Shown piece by piece: positions 12,466 through 24,779 of a DNA stretch of 64,000 bases (positions within the stretch are counted from its first letter, which is position 1; the number at the start of each line of letters is the position of its first letter). Below the pieces are notes generated by a model that saw nothing but the letters and a program-made list of their open reading frames with translations, was not told the origin of the DNA and made no database searches. Origin of the DNA: Anarhynchus alexandrinus (Eukaryota > Chordata > Aves > Charadriiformes > Charadriidae); the NCBI GenBank assembly GCA_008711295.1, contig VUYV01000181.1:955118-1019117 (forward strand), given 5' to 3'. The position numbers and the translations under genes were made by a program.

Positions 12466-12693
12466 GCTGAACATTAGGAAAGAATTTTTCCCAGAAAGAG
12501 TGGTCGGGCATTGGCATAGGCTGCCCAGGGAGGTGGTTGAGTCACCATCCCTGGATGTGTTTCAGAGCCATTTAGATGTGGTGTTGGGGGATATGGTGTA
12601 GGGGAGAACTTTGTAGAGTAGGGTAGATGGTTGGACTCGATGATCCCAAGGGTCTCTTCCAACCTAGACAATTCTATGATTCTGTGATTCTAT
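12466..12693 (+). mobile_element. CR1 LINE, 5'-truncated 3' end
   Basis: The fragment begins at the 'N I R K - F F' motif of the ORF2 C-terminus and continues through '[15 protein letters not shown]'. It then enters the 3' UTR with 'GGTTGGACTCGATGATCCC' and 'TCTTCCAACCTA', and ends in three degenerate ATTCT(A/G)TG octamers. The body and tail are typical of bird CR1 subfamilies. It is truncated at its 5' end, as nearly all CR1 copies are. The ORF2 end is still open and stops at 12,601. Confidence 0.93.
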
Positions 12694-14596
12694 GGGGGTA
12701 ACTCCCCGTTTCAAGCTCTCAGGGCACGTGGAGCACACGCGGCAAAGCAGAGATCTGCTCACGTCAGGGCATTGCAGTGTCCTTCCTCTGGACCCCACGC
12801 CAAGACCAGGGTCTCTTGCAGTCCCAGGGAAGTCTCAGCAGCAGGAGCCAGGTAGCAAACCCTCAGAGATGGGTATGGAATAAACCACCACCGGGGAGGG
12901 AGTCTCACAGCTCCCTGTTAGCGAGAAGCTGGTTCGTGCCCTTCAAGGAATCTCTTTGAAGATTGCGGGGAGGGTTGAGGGCTGGGGAGCCTCTGCAGTT
13001 CTCACAAAACTCCATTTCTTATCTGAATCTTCCTCACTCACATCGTCGGTACTCAGTTCCACCTGCTTTTGTGTAAATGCAAATCATAACAGTTTTAAAT
13101 TCACCACCCTTCTGTTTCATTGGTGATTCTCTTGTTCTTCACTGCTAACTTGGAGACAACTCTGATTGGGCTTGAAGCCTAGGAAAACTTTGATTCCCTT
13201 GAAAAATAATAAATATTTCCAGGATATGTTTATATTACCCTTTTTGTTGTACAAAAGAAGGGAGGAGACTGCAGAGATGTCAGGCAGTAATCTCTCTTCA
13301 GTATGAAGCGTGAACGGGAAGCCACTTCTCCTGCTTGCATACAATATACGCTCTTCTTTCACGCAACTCCTCTCATCAAGTTTTGTGATGAAATTCTGGC
13401 CCGTGTTGTGTGATTCACAGGGCTGGTTTTACATAGGCTTTGCAACCAGAAAATGTCAGCGCTGCACAGAAATGCTCATATTTGCAAAGTTGCGGTGAGA
13501 CGTTCGCTGTTCGTAAGCGGAGAGAAGCAGGGCAGCGGGCGGTCTGGAGGAAGGAGGGGATGGAGGTCTGTCTTGTGTCCACAACGGCTTCACGGGGCCT
13601 TGGGAAAGGGTGATACATCAGGTGAAACGTGGGGAGCGAAAAGTCACCTTCAAAGCTGCGTGTGGGAGAAACTCGGACTCATCAGCAACATCTTGTGGAG
13701 CTTCGCAGCAGCTTTTCACTCCTCCTTTCCACCGGTGTGATGACTTTGGCAGCCTCAGAACTGGGCAGAGTCAGGCCCTGGGTGTCTATTAATAAGAGTA
13801 TCCATCTGAATGTCTTCACATTCCTGAAGTGTAGCTGAGTGTGGGGATTGTGCTAAATATGAGCAAACACAACAAATAAAATAGCCTGGGGTGGGGCTGT
13901 GAGCTGTGAAGTTATAGGGTGTGAAGTTACAGCTGGGACAGGGAATGAACTCGAGTGGGGAAGAAAACTATATGTGCACACATACAGCGTCGTTTAGCAC
14001 CTCGTAATCAACAGAGGTGCTCCAAAATTCAGGTGAACATCAACCGAAATCACCTCGGGGCGTTCACGCTTACCCCGGGATGGTGGGGCACTTGTGCCAG
14101 AAAGTGCAAATGGTTTAGAGTGACCCTCCATCAGCCCTTTAGCAAGACTGAGTTTTCCAGGCTCTTACAGATTCTGCCCAGGACTTAAAAGCAAATAAAG
14201 GAGTCTGAAACTTGCCAGAAACTGATGGTACCTCAGGGAGAGAAAGTGCAGAGGAAAAACACAGACACTCTACAAAATCGCTGTGAGAGCTTTCCAGGCA
14301 AATACCTGTAGAGGAACAAAGACTCCTTGGCAGAAAATAAAGATGACTCTGGTGAGTCTTTACAACGTTACTGTGCATGGCAGGAAATATGAGGAATATA
14401 CACATATATGTGTTCCTCATATATATATTCTGTGTATTAAAGCAAGTGCTTGCACCATTAACGGACAAGAAGAGGAGAAAGTAAAAAAAGAGGGAACTCG
14501 GTTGTGCAGAGCAACGAAGGAGGAATGTTGTTGTATCAGGCTCAGCACTTCATCAAATACAAGGGAACTGTGGCAGCTCTCCCCACCCCAGGCATC
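12694..14596. other. Non-coding; unique sequence
   Basis: No gene recognised. Short overlapping frames at 13,415-13,838 lie on both strands and have no domain. An AT-rich palindrome is listed separately at 14,388-14,421. Confidence 0.55.
14388..14421. repeat. AT-rich imperfect palindrome
   Basis: TATGAGGA (14388-14395) pairs with TCCTCATA (14414-14421), and ACACATATATGTGT (14400-14413) is itself a perfect palindrome. The only interruption is a 4-base ATAT on the left arm. The result is a 15-bp stem with essentially no loop, able to extrude as a cruciform. Confidence 0.55.
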
Positions 14597-14665
14597 TTGG
14601 GCCTGATTCTGACCATTTGTGCGTCATTTATACTTGTGTATCCAATCAGAAGTTGAAATGAGCCG
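14597..14665. repeat. Possible fragment of an amniote palindromic repeat
   Basis: Begins GGGCCTGATTCTGACC and continues with 'CATTTATACTTGTGTA'. This resembles the 'GGGCCTGATTCTG...TTACACCAGTGTAA' repeat seen widely in turtles. The right end is not clear and the match is from memory. Confidence 0.3.
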
Positions 14666-14959
14666 AGATGGCATTTAAACTCATTGATGAGGGGAAAAAA
14701 AGTACATTCATTGCGAGGAGCACAAGCTCAGTACCCTGCAGAGTACCCTGAGTGGGTAGGTACAAGTTTGATGTGGGTTTAGATGCCCAAGCCACTTTGG
14801 GCTTGCCAAAAAGCATCCTGCCAAAGCAGTCCTGTGGGCTGCTTCTCCTGACCCTCACCCTAGGAACATGCTTGGTGGACCCCCAGACATGCTACCTCCA
14901 GCACATCCTGTATGGGCGGTCCTGTTCACGTGTGCAAGGGACACATCCGCTCAAATAGA

Positions 14960-15860
14960 CAATTCAAAATCACTTAGAAGCAAACAGGGAAATCAGTGAC
15001 ATCCATCATGGATTTGTCATGCACAAATCACTTGAAAGTCAATCTAATTTTCCTCTGTGGTGGGATAACAGGCCATGTGCATAAAGAACACAGAGTACAT
15101 ATGGCATACCCCAATAGCAGTAAGGTTTTTGGTAATTTTTTTCACGCAGTATTCTTGGAAGCGAACTAGGAAGCATGAAAACAATGTAGATGTACTGCCA
15201 GTGGGTATCTAACCTACCTTCTGAGTGGCTGTCTGTCCCGAAGCAGGAGAATTGAAGGAAATGGATTCTGTAGAAATTGGTCCTGGCTCCAATACTGCTC
15301 TATGTTTCCATCACTGATGTGGGTGAGGGAATGGAGTCCATACTTTAAAACACAAGTGAGACTGGTAGGGCTGGCAATGCATCAAAGCATTTTCAATGAG
15401 TTTGACACAAGTGAGATTTGGTCTGAGAAGGACGTACTGCGTGCAGGTCGGTAGGGAGGAGTGCGAGGTACAGCACTGCAGTGCTCAGACGCACGGGCGC
15501 CGGGGGGAAATTAGCACAGCAGAAGTTGCCCAGGCAGGGCCCTGGGGGCTGCTCTCTATCTGGAGCCAAATATGGCCCTCCAAACATTATACCACACCGT
15601 GTAAGGAAGCATATGGCTGATGAGGCACAAACCAATCCTCGGCTGCAGTTAGCTGTGGTGAGCCCTCAGCTGGAGGACTGTCTGCCTCCAGGAAGGTGTC
15701 CCAGTTTGAAGATAACCCAGACCAGAGCAATGAGACTGGCCAGAGGTCTACTAAAGCCTGTCTTACCAGTGAGGACTGAGCACGCTGTGCTGGGCTGTCT
15801 TCCAGTGGTGAAAGGGAGAGCAGCATGATAGTAATTCTTGCCTGTAGATAAGGGTGCTGC
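14960..15860 (+). mobile_element. Ancient CR1-type LINE fossil, RT to C-terminal region
   Basis: The plus strand follows CR1 ORF2 over about 900 bases in the right order. A 'CATGGATTTGTCA' block (degraded 'H G F V') lies near 15,008, followed by 'AATCTAATTTTCCTCTG'. A 'TAGCAGTAAGGTTTTTGG' block near 15,115 corresponds to the 'F S K A F D' region. 'TGGTCCTGGCTCCAATACTGCTCTATGTTT' type sequence near 15,280 corresponds to the 'L G P - L F - I F I N D' region. 'CCTCAGCTGGAGGACTGT' near 15,664 corresponds to 'P Q L E Y C', and the stretch near 15,720-15,755 to 'Q R R A T - M I K G L'. The middle, 15,420-15,600, is rearranged or unrelated. Frameshifts are numerous. It resembles the old CR1 families of turtles and crocodilians more than young bird CR1. 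Confidence 0.68.
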
Positions 15861-18800
15861 TAAGAGGAAGGGGATATACTATTCTTCGTGTTCTTATGGG
15901 GTGGCTAAACCCCAACATTCCCATGAGGGAGTTTTTTTTCTTTCTCATAGGAAGGATTGAGAGGCTGGGGTGGGATGTCTGGGGCGGCCGTGGGATGTCC
16001 GTTACGGGGGAGCCGTGAGTGGGTTTGTCAAACATCAGAAATGACACAAGTGTGACTGGTTCTGCCTCGTCACAGGGACAGGGACAAGGCAAACACCAGC
16101 AGCCTGTTCCTACCCTGGGATTCTGGGACTGTAGAAGTAATGTTTTTGAATTTTGTTGTTGTTGGGGTTGTTTTTCTTGGCTGATTATTTACTGGAAGAC
16201 ATTAACTCAACGTAAAACACCAATAATCACCCTACAGTATTAGGAGAAGTTTACCAAATTGAGGAATTTCCTTTCAAAAAACATTCTTAAGTAGGACATT
16301 CAATGTAGTTTATGAGGGTAAGAAAAGCCATCAAGGGAGCTAGTACGGGGAAGCTGCTCCTGTGGCTAGAATGCTGTCTAGGATAGGAGAGTGCTGGGTT
16401 TTATTTGTGTTGTTCTGCCGCACATGTCTTGTTTTTGAACAAGTCTGTCTGCTCAATCAGTAAAATGTAACTAGTATTACTTTCCAGTTTGGGTATCATG
16501 CCTAAAGGCTCTCTGAAGTCTGCCAGGGACTCACATGCTATAAAACGAGGGTTCATATAAAATACCTAAGATAGAGAAATTCATGTATAAGACTCTGTAA
16601 GTATTTTTACATGGAGAAAACATATACCTAGCCTGATTGTCTGCCTTCAAACAGATGCTAAGTAAAATGGTTTATTTAGGATGATTGATTATAGGAATCC
16701 CACTCATACATCCCAAACATATTCTACAATCACATCTTCTTTTCATTTGCAAGGGCTGAAAAGAATTTTCATATCTCTTCTCCCCCTTGTGATTTATCAT
16801 TTCTGAGGCTAAGCCTGTTATCAACATGGGTTCGCTCTGGAGCTCCCAGAAGTCATAACACATTAGCATGTCTTATTAAACCAAGGCTGTGGTTAGAGCT
16901 GCAGAAACAGCAATGCTCTTTCTAAAGAAAAAGAAATAATAAAGGATCGAATTCTGCATTTATTAGTTCTTCTCCTGTCAAAGACCTCTTTGGATGTCGA
17001 TGTGCTTTCTGCTGCCCTTGTCAAGGGCCACATATAGCAATTTAGGTGGTATTGATCTAATCAGATTTAGACCATCTAAAAGTTAGGTACTTAGGCTAAG
17101 ACAGTTAGACTCTTTCTGTAGCCAGGGGAGAGGGCTAAGTATGTCATCCCGCCTGACCGTACGTGTTCAGGACAGATCAGAAGAATTGTCCCAGAAGTGC
17201 CCATCTTTGCAGCTGCTATTATAGAAGGAGTCCAACTACTCAGCCTGCATTTAAGCTGACCGGGTTTTAGACAGCTAATGTCAGGCGTGATTAAATTCAC
17301 CCTTAGAGTTTGATTCGGAGCCCATTGGAATAAACAGGATCTTTCTGTCGACCCGAGCGAGCCCTGGGCCAGGTTTTGATGACATGAAAATACGTAAATC
17401 CGGTACCTTTCCTCCTTGCAGATCAGGGTGTCAAAGGGTTGTTCTTCTCTTATGCCTGTTTTGCCTTTGGCAATTGTGGCAAAAAAGGCCCAATAACCTG
17501 AATGGGAGACTTGTCTGAGGAAAAGGAGCAGGACTGGGCCCAAAGAGCACCATTTCTGAATTAATACAATGTTAGATGACAGCTTGCTCTGAACCCCATC
17601 AGAAGCATCAGAAAGATTCCCAATGGGAGTTAGTTCAGATTCTGTTAGGCAACAGAGATGTTCATTTTACCTTTGCAGATGAATCATGGTTCCTGTGGGT
17701 TTGATTTTACAAACTTCCTACAGAGATCAAAACTAACATATCTGAAATGTGATCCGCCACATGATACTGACTGTGCCAGTTTGCCCCAGTGGGATACAGC
17801 TTCCTGTTCGTTATAAGGGTCCTTCTTCTAATCTGGCTCTACAGAGGTGTCTTAAAGAGCTCAAATGAGTGATTAGAGGTATTCCTGCTGTCACTTTAAC
17901 ACACTTCTACAATCAAAACTAAGTCCCAGGTTCCAATCATCTAACACAGACCCTTGGTGCCACGGCTCCAAAGCCCTCTGGGAGGTGGTATGTACTCCAG
18001 CAGCATTAACACCTATGCTCGCCTTGGTTCTCTCTTTGATTTTATTTTCATTTTTCTTTCTAAGCGAGACAAGTAAATCGCAGGTTACCATGCTCTTCTA
18101 GCTGCGGCTAGAAAGATTCCGCGTGTCCAGGGGAGGAATTGGTGCCAGGAGATTCTAAAGGTCTGAATGTTTGTGGTGACCCACTTTGAACTACAGCCAG
18201 AGATGCTCTGTTGCCCAACAGTACGGAGTTGTCTCTTGGAATCATGATGTGTTTTTTGCCTGGAAGACAACCCACTGTAGGAAAGACCAAGGATTTCTAG
18301 AGAGTGGGAAAGAAGTCAGTTAGAAATCTTAGAAGCAGCCTGATCTTGTAAGACTTGCTTCTCACATACCAGAAATCCATCATCTCCAAAGTGACCTATC
18401 CCTTGCTAATAATGATTATCAAGAGGAGGTGGGTTGTGCCAGGAAATCAAAGCAGAGGTGGAAGGGACATGCTTCAGTTAGCCACCACAGCGATGGGAGG
18501 GAAGGAGAAAATGATTGAACAAGAGGCTGGCCTCCCATGGAGGAGGTAGCATCGCTCCGTCACCTGTGAAGCTTAGGATGGCTGGTACAGAAAATATTTA
18601 TCACCGTAATGACAAGGGAGAAGATGAGATTGATCCCAGCTTGTTCATCTCCCATTTCTCAGAACAGAAAAATACCAAAAGATGGAGGAACCAGGTGTGT
18701 AGCAGAGGTAAACAGACAGGCCCTAAGCATTCCCTGCAGCCACACTGATCCACCCTAGCTCAGAACTGGGTGTCCTGGTGCTTTGCTGGTGTCAGAGCTT

Positions 18801-21800
18801 TGCCTGCAGAAGGGTGCTAGCTTCTTTTCCTGAGTGACACAGGGATGTCCATGTGAGGATGCTGCTGTCTTCAAGAGTGACTGACCTCCAGAACCGGGTA
18901 AGAGCCATCACACGCACTCAGCTGGGCTCCAGACGCCGCAAGTCCCTTCTTGCTTAGACGCCTGCAGAGCAGCACGCACGCTGCCTGCACGCTCCTCCTG
19001 TTCCGTGCACACCCAAAGAACATAGGGAGCTTCAAAAATGGAACCGGATAGGGCATGTCCCAAGTTAAACAAGCCTAGCTATTACTGGTTTCTAACTCTT
19101 TCACTGGTCAAGGCAGTAAGAGGAGCACCTTTTGTACAGCATCTCCTTCCCCCTGTGTAGATGGGAGTGTTAGCAGCTGCCAAAGATCCTACAGCTGATC
19201 AGCGCCTGGAAGCTGCTGACGTAGTTTGCTATTGTAATTTCGTGTTCGTTGTTTCCCGTGGAGCACAACCACGCTGCCCAATCACCTGTGGCAACAAGCA
19301 GGTGAAAGGAGGCATCGGGGTGAGAGGGAACGGAACATCTACCAAAAATCCCACCAGCTGAAAACACATTAGTACTTCTATTTTCCCTCTTTCCCCCAGT
19401 CTCTATTCATGTCCACCTTCCCCCTGCTGCTGCCTGGGCTTTTTGCAAATGGGATGTGGGTACCAAACAGCCCCACAGGCAGCTGCGCCCTTTTGGACAC
19501 AACTGGTAAGAGGCGCCCGAATGTCCTCCACAGCCAAGAGAAACCACCTCCATGTCAGAAAATCAGGTCCTGCTTTAGAAGCGGGGAAAAGCTTGGGACC
19601 CTGAATAATAAGTGTCTGAAAGGCTGGTCTTCCTGGGGGCTTGCATCCTGGGTATGGGAGCCAGTGTGGAGTCTCTGATGTCTAATAAGAGCAGCAGTTG
19701 CTCCTGTCCCTCAGCAACCGAACCTTTTCCTGTCCCTCCTCTATCCAGCTGCTGCTTTGTCACACAGCTGCTAGGAACCTGTGTTTGTTTGCTCTGCCCT
19801 TCCACCCAACTGGCTGAAATTTGATGTTGAGGCAAAGAAACAGAGAAAAAGGCAAATTAGGAAACAGATGATTACTTAATCTTCTTCCTTCCTTAAGGAA
19901 TACTCCTCACCCCTGAATCTGCTTCTATCCCACAACACCAATGCTGTTGTTGTTATTTTGTCTCTGCTTTATACCTGTTATGGAAAGCTAGTCATGATTT
20001 TTCTTCCCCTAACTGAAAGGGTGATTTCTGTATGGGCTACGTCCGTATCTGTGCCTCCTTTCACTGCTGACCGGTGCTGCCTGGTCCAGCCCAAGGCACA
20101 AATGGGCTCGGTTCTTCCTTCTCCCCATCCCATGCTACGCACCAATGTCCTCAGCCCGCTGCTGAGTTATCCGTGTGCGGACACCCACCCAGGCTGTTCA
20201 AGGAAGTTTGCCCTTCTCTTTCGCTCCCATTGTAGGGCAAGACTACAAATGAAAAGTACATGATGGAAGACAGATCCTACACACCATAGGACCCTGTGCT
20301 GTGTCTCACTCACCAATGGCTCCTTTCCTGAGCTACTTCACGCGGTGGCTCAGCCCACACCAGTGGCACGCGCTGAGCGCCTGCTCAAGCCTTTGAGAGC
20401 AGGCAGGGTTGGATGGATGAGCAAGAAATGTAGTAGGCATGGACCCGAGCAAGGGACACACACACCTTTAGAGACGGGAAGCTAGGTCAGGCTGCGAGCA
20501 GTCATAGGGTAGAGAGAGCAATCTGCTTTCTTTAGGGCAGTTTGGTGTTTTGATATCATGCAATTTGCACATGGGAGTGTTTGGAAAAAAAGAAAGGCTG
20601 CCCATGGGTCAATGTGAGGCTCAGCTTCCTTTTGACCCCTCAATCCTTGCCTATGACAGGGTGAAATAGCAGGTCTGAGCTGCTTCTTGAGGACTGGGGG
20701 TAGTACTTCCATCCTGCTGGGAATGAAGGTCACTCAGTGACCCATGGGGACTAACCTTCTGCTCCAAGGGAAGTCCTTGAGGGTTGAAACCTTCTGTAAC
20801 TTCCCCCTTAAGCTGCTCTGGTCCTCCTGGCTCACAACTGTTACCTGAGATACTGGGGAGGAGGAGGAGGGAGAGGGAAAACAAGGGGCGAGCACATCAA
20901 AAGTTTAATCCTCCACAAAAAGTTCAAATGCAAAATCTAAAAACGTATCACAAACAAAATAAAGCTCCCTGAAGTATTTGTTTAATGTTTATCCAGTTCT
21001 GAATCCCTTTCTTGGCAAACGGTCTGTTGTCCCTGTGAAGTGCAAGGGCTGGGACTGCCTGCCAAGCGGTTGAAGGCTTCAGAGCAGTACATGGGAGATT
21101 GTGTCTCAAGGATGGAAGCAACGCAAAAGCCTTCTCCCTGCCTCCCAAGTCACAGGTGAAGAATGTTCGTGTTCAGCTAATGAAGAACGGTGGCGTCTGC
21201 CTACACTTTCATATGGATGCATCTCGCATCTGTTCACTTCTTGAAAGGAAAGCGTCCTGGGAACTGTCAGTAGGATCCCTGCTGCTTTGCACCTTGCCAT
21301 CTTTTGTTTCTGTATTGCTATTATTATTATTATTGTTTGTTCCCTGTAAAGTTGCTACTAAAGTGCTGGCTCTGAGATTTGAAGTCCTCATTTCTTGAAT
21401 GACAGAGCCTTCATGGATCTGAGCCAAGAGTCGGCAACTGGGATGAGGTTCTTTTGCACTTTTCTAAGCAACAAAGGGACATTGAGTATTTGGATTTAAG
21501 GGTGTTAGAACTTATTAAAACAAAAAATCATGTGCATACCTACATTCTATAGATATATGCACAACTTTAAAATATACACTAATGTATCTATAAGGGCTGA
21601 TCTTACTGTTTTTCAAGTGGTTGTAGACAATACCCTTCCCTAATTTATTTTTTTTTTAAAGGGAGGAGAGAGCAAATAAAAGAACAAAAAAAAGCTCTCC
21701 CTTTACTGAGAGCTGGTTTAGAAGAAGCTATTGGTGACAATCATCTCAGGTCAGGATCCTTTGCACTTGAACGTCTAAAGGAAAATTAATTTCCACAAGG

Positions 21801-22925
21801 AAATAAACCAGGATAAGGGAACAGGTGAGAAAGGGGAGAGATAGCTATTTTAGCAATGAAAAAGGGCAAAGCATGTGGCCTCAGGAGATGGGAGGGATGC
21901 CTGGAGGTCTCAGGAGGTTGGCAATGAAAGAAAAAGTCTTTCACCTCCAGGTCAGGGGTTCAAAGCCAGCTGAAGACAAAGAATGGGTTGATGGTCTGGA
22001 TGAAGGGAGTTGATGATAGTCTTACACCCATTTTGGCTGGAGAGGACATCCACTTCTCCGCCAGCTCCTTCGATGGCAAATTCTGCTTTAGCAGAGAAGT
22101 GACGAAGGCACAGAAAGCAAATTCTTTTCTTAGTCCCAACTGAATAACCAGAGGTCAAGACTGAGACGTGCCAGTCCCAGTCACCATTTGCAGAGGCTCC
22201 TCCAGCTCTTTCAGGCACCAGAGCTTTCAATCCCACAGCCTTTTTGAGAAGTTACTTTTCATAGAAAGTGAAAATAGAGTCTAGATAACTTTTTTTTTTA
22301 ATAGTAGTCTGCCATTTCTGTAGAGCCATGTAAATTTGGGCTCATGGGGTCTAATTTTCAGTGTAGCTGAGCTGTTTCCATTTCCAACAGTTCCAGTTAT
22401 TTCTGTATATGCAGCACCTGGAAATATCCCATCGCATTAATGGCAGCACTGTATTTGATAGGCATAACGTGGCTACATCCCCCTATCCTGCCTCCTCTCT
22501 TGTGATCCTACAGGGATGAAGGGGTGAGGGTACGTGGCAGCGTCCAGACTGTGGCGTGGGTGTGAGCTGGGGCTTCCAGTCATTCCTGCCCGTGCATAGT
22601 GCTCTCTTTTTATCTTTCTCCTCTGGAGCAAGCAATTTTTCTGGGACCTCTGCTACTCTTTTCAGTCACTTGTCTGTTACTCTCACTTTTTCCAGCCCAG
22701 GAGACCTTGCCTCAGGCCACCAGCGCTGAAAAGCCCAGGCCACCCTCTCCTGCCCTTACTGTCCCACTGCTCACGGCTCTTCTTCCCCCGTTCTGGCATC
22801 GTCATCCGTGACAACAAGGCATCTGGGACGTGACCCAGGGTTGGGTCAGTATGGTGGCCTTAAAGAGGTGGGCACATTTCTAAAAGGGCTTCTTCCTTCC
22901 CTTGCAAGCTGCTTGTTTTCCCTGA
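15861..22925. other. Non-coding; seven kb without recognisable features
   Basis: No gene recognised. The longest frame, 17,091-17,543 on the minus strand, has no identifiable domain. A short (ATT)n run lies at 21,317-21,336. Near 17,040-17,110 a group of TTAGGT/ACTTAGG words may be the remains of an old repeat. From 22,596 to 22,760 the plus strand is pyrimidine-rich. Otherwise I see nothing. Confidence 0.5.
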
Positions 22926-23640
22926 CAGTGCAGTCGCGACCCCCGTCAGCTTTTAAAACGGGCTGCGAAGCGTTCGCTCAAATCCCTTAGCGGGTCCCTC
23001 TGCAAACAGCGAGAAACTCCATTAGCAGCGGCAAAGCTCTTCAACGCACTCTGCGGTGTCTCCTTTTCCTTCCCTCCTCCCTTTCCCCCTCTCCAGCGCT
23101 CCTAATTAGGTCATTAATTCCTAAATCAGGCACACCAAAGCTGCTGCCACGGCAGCGTAAGCGTCCCTGCCATGAGGGAAAAGTGGGCTCAGCGTGGAAA
23201 GCCGGTACCCGCTCTCTTCTCGGCTGCTTTGTGTACGAATATAACAGCCCTCCGCGGAGGATCCCGTCTGGGGAATGGAAATCTAGTGCTTGCCACTTGT
23301 TGAGAAAATTTTTCTCCATAAGCCACCTGCGTTTTATATGTGTACATATATATTTTTTCCTGTTTTCCTCTTGCTCGCCCCCTCCCCGCTAACTCGCGTG
23401 TGGCAATTATTTTAAAGTGAGCCTTCCGCAGCGCAGGGAGCGGGCGAGCTGCCCGCGGAGCTGAGTCCAGGCCTGTGATTGGAGATCTGGAGCTGATAGC
23501 CCTCTTCTTGGCACTCAACCATTTCTTTTGACTTCAAAGCAAGAAACAAAAGATGTTTCAAGGACTTCTTTGGAAAATCACCATTAGATATGATGAGGCT
23601 TAGGGCCGTTTCCATGGCGATGGAGCCTTTTTACATTGTG
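22926..23640. promoter_or_regulatory. Candidate conserved non-coding block
   Basis: CpG-containing GC segments alternate with AT-rich motif groups, such as CTAATTAGGTCATTAATTCC near 23,101 (two TAATTA-type homeodomain sites) and TTGTGTACGAATATAACA near 23,227. This mix of preserved CpGs and TAAT sites is typical of vertebrate developmental enhancers. Conservation itself cannot be seen from one sequence. Confidence 0.35.
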
Positions 23641-23693
23641 ATCATTGCTGCAAAATGGAAATGTTCTTTTGTCTCTGAAAGTCTGTTCACTTA

Positions 23694-23720
23694 TTTATAT
23701 ATGTGTGTGTGTGTGTGTAT
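23694..23720. repeat. TG microsatellite
   Basis: A TATATA run leads into an uninterrupted (TG)8-9 run at 23,702-23,718. It is likely to vary in length between individuals. Confidence 0.85.
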
Positions 23721-24779
23721 TTCTTTCAGCAACAAAAAGTAATAAAAGGAATTAGATCTCATGGCAGGTTCCCTAAACTGAGTCAACCTTCTCACCCTGT
23801 GAAGTTTCTCTTAATTCTTTAAACTCCTGCATCAAAGCAAAAACTTCACAAGGGTCTGATTTAAGTGAATATTAGTATGTAGGCCATCAGATTAACAGTC
23901 TTTCAACGGAAGGTACTAACATCTAATTGTCCCAGTAGACTGGGAACGTGACGAACAGGAGGTGATCTGTTGACACAAAGGAACAAATCAGATGTCTCCC
24001 TATGGCTGTGACTATCACCTCTTTTGTCCCACTGTGCTCAATATCTTTGCATCTGTTGCTTCATCCTGTTACTTTGGCACTACTGGTCAGAGTTTGCTTG
24101 AAAATCAATGATGCAATCAAAACCCCAGGCTCCCCCAAAACTGTATCACTTTCCGGTGGAGGAAACACTTCTGTCTTCGTTCAGCCGTGGCGATGCCTAT
24201 TTGGGCACACTGACAGTGAACCCCGACCTTCAGAGGGAAATATCTGAATTTTCGCTTTCTGATGATCAAATTATTTTTGGGCAGGGTAAGAGGAGAGATG
24301 TGAAGAGGTGACGAGTACAGCTCGAGGGGCTGAGAAGTATGCAGTTCCCATTTTTACAGGCATTCTTCTGTTTTCAGTTCATGCCTGTGACCAGAAATGC
24401 CAGGACCAAAGTGCCACAAACAAGTGCCACATCTGCCACAGCACTTGTGTGTACTTCTTTGTCTCCTGAGGCCGGTTCTGAACCTTGCCCAGGTTATTAC
24501 TGAGGACTGTGCCTGGACGGGGCTGTGCTTGAGAGCAGCTCTGGGATAGAAGGGACCCTCCTGGCGCCCGTCCCTGCGCCCCACGTGCGGCTCGGGGCCA
24601 GACCCTCGCACAGCTCTGGTGTGTGTGTAGTGAGCAGAGCCACACCAGAGCCTTTGCTCCCTCCCAGCATCACTCTCTTCCTCCTCACCACCCTCGGATG
24701 TGCTCAATGGCCTTCCACTCATGATAGCGGCTGAGGAATCTGCCCATAAAAGCTAAGGTTTATCTCCTGCCAGTTTCCC
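23721..24779. other. Non-coding; unique sequence
   Basis: No gene recognised. Overlapping frames at 24,354-24,734 on both strands coincide with a GC-rich patch and have no domain. One inverted repeat is listed separately. Confidence 0.55.
24613..24651. repeat. 11-bp perfect inverted repeat, 17-nt loop
   Basis: GCTCTGGTGTG (24613-24623) is the exact reverse complement of CACACCAGAGC (24641-24651). The stem is GC-rich and would be stable in RNA. No T-run follows and the organism is eukaryotic, so it is not a terminator. Confidence 0.45.
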
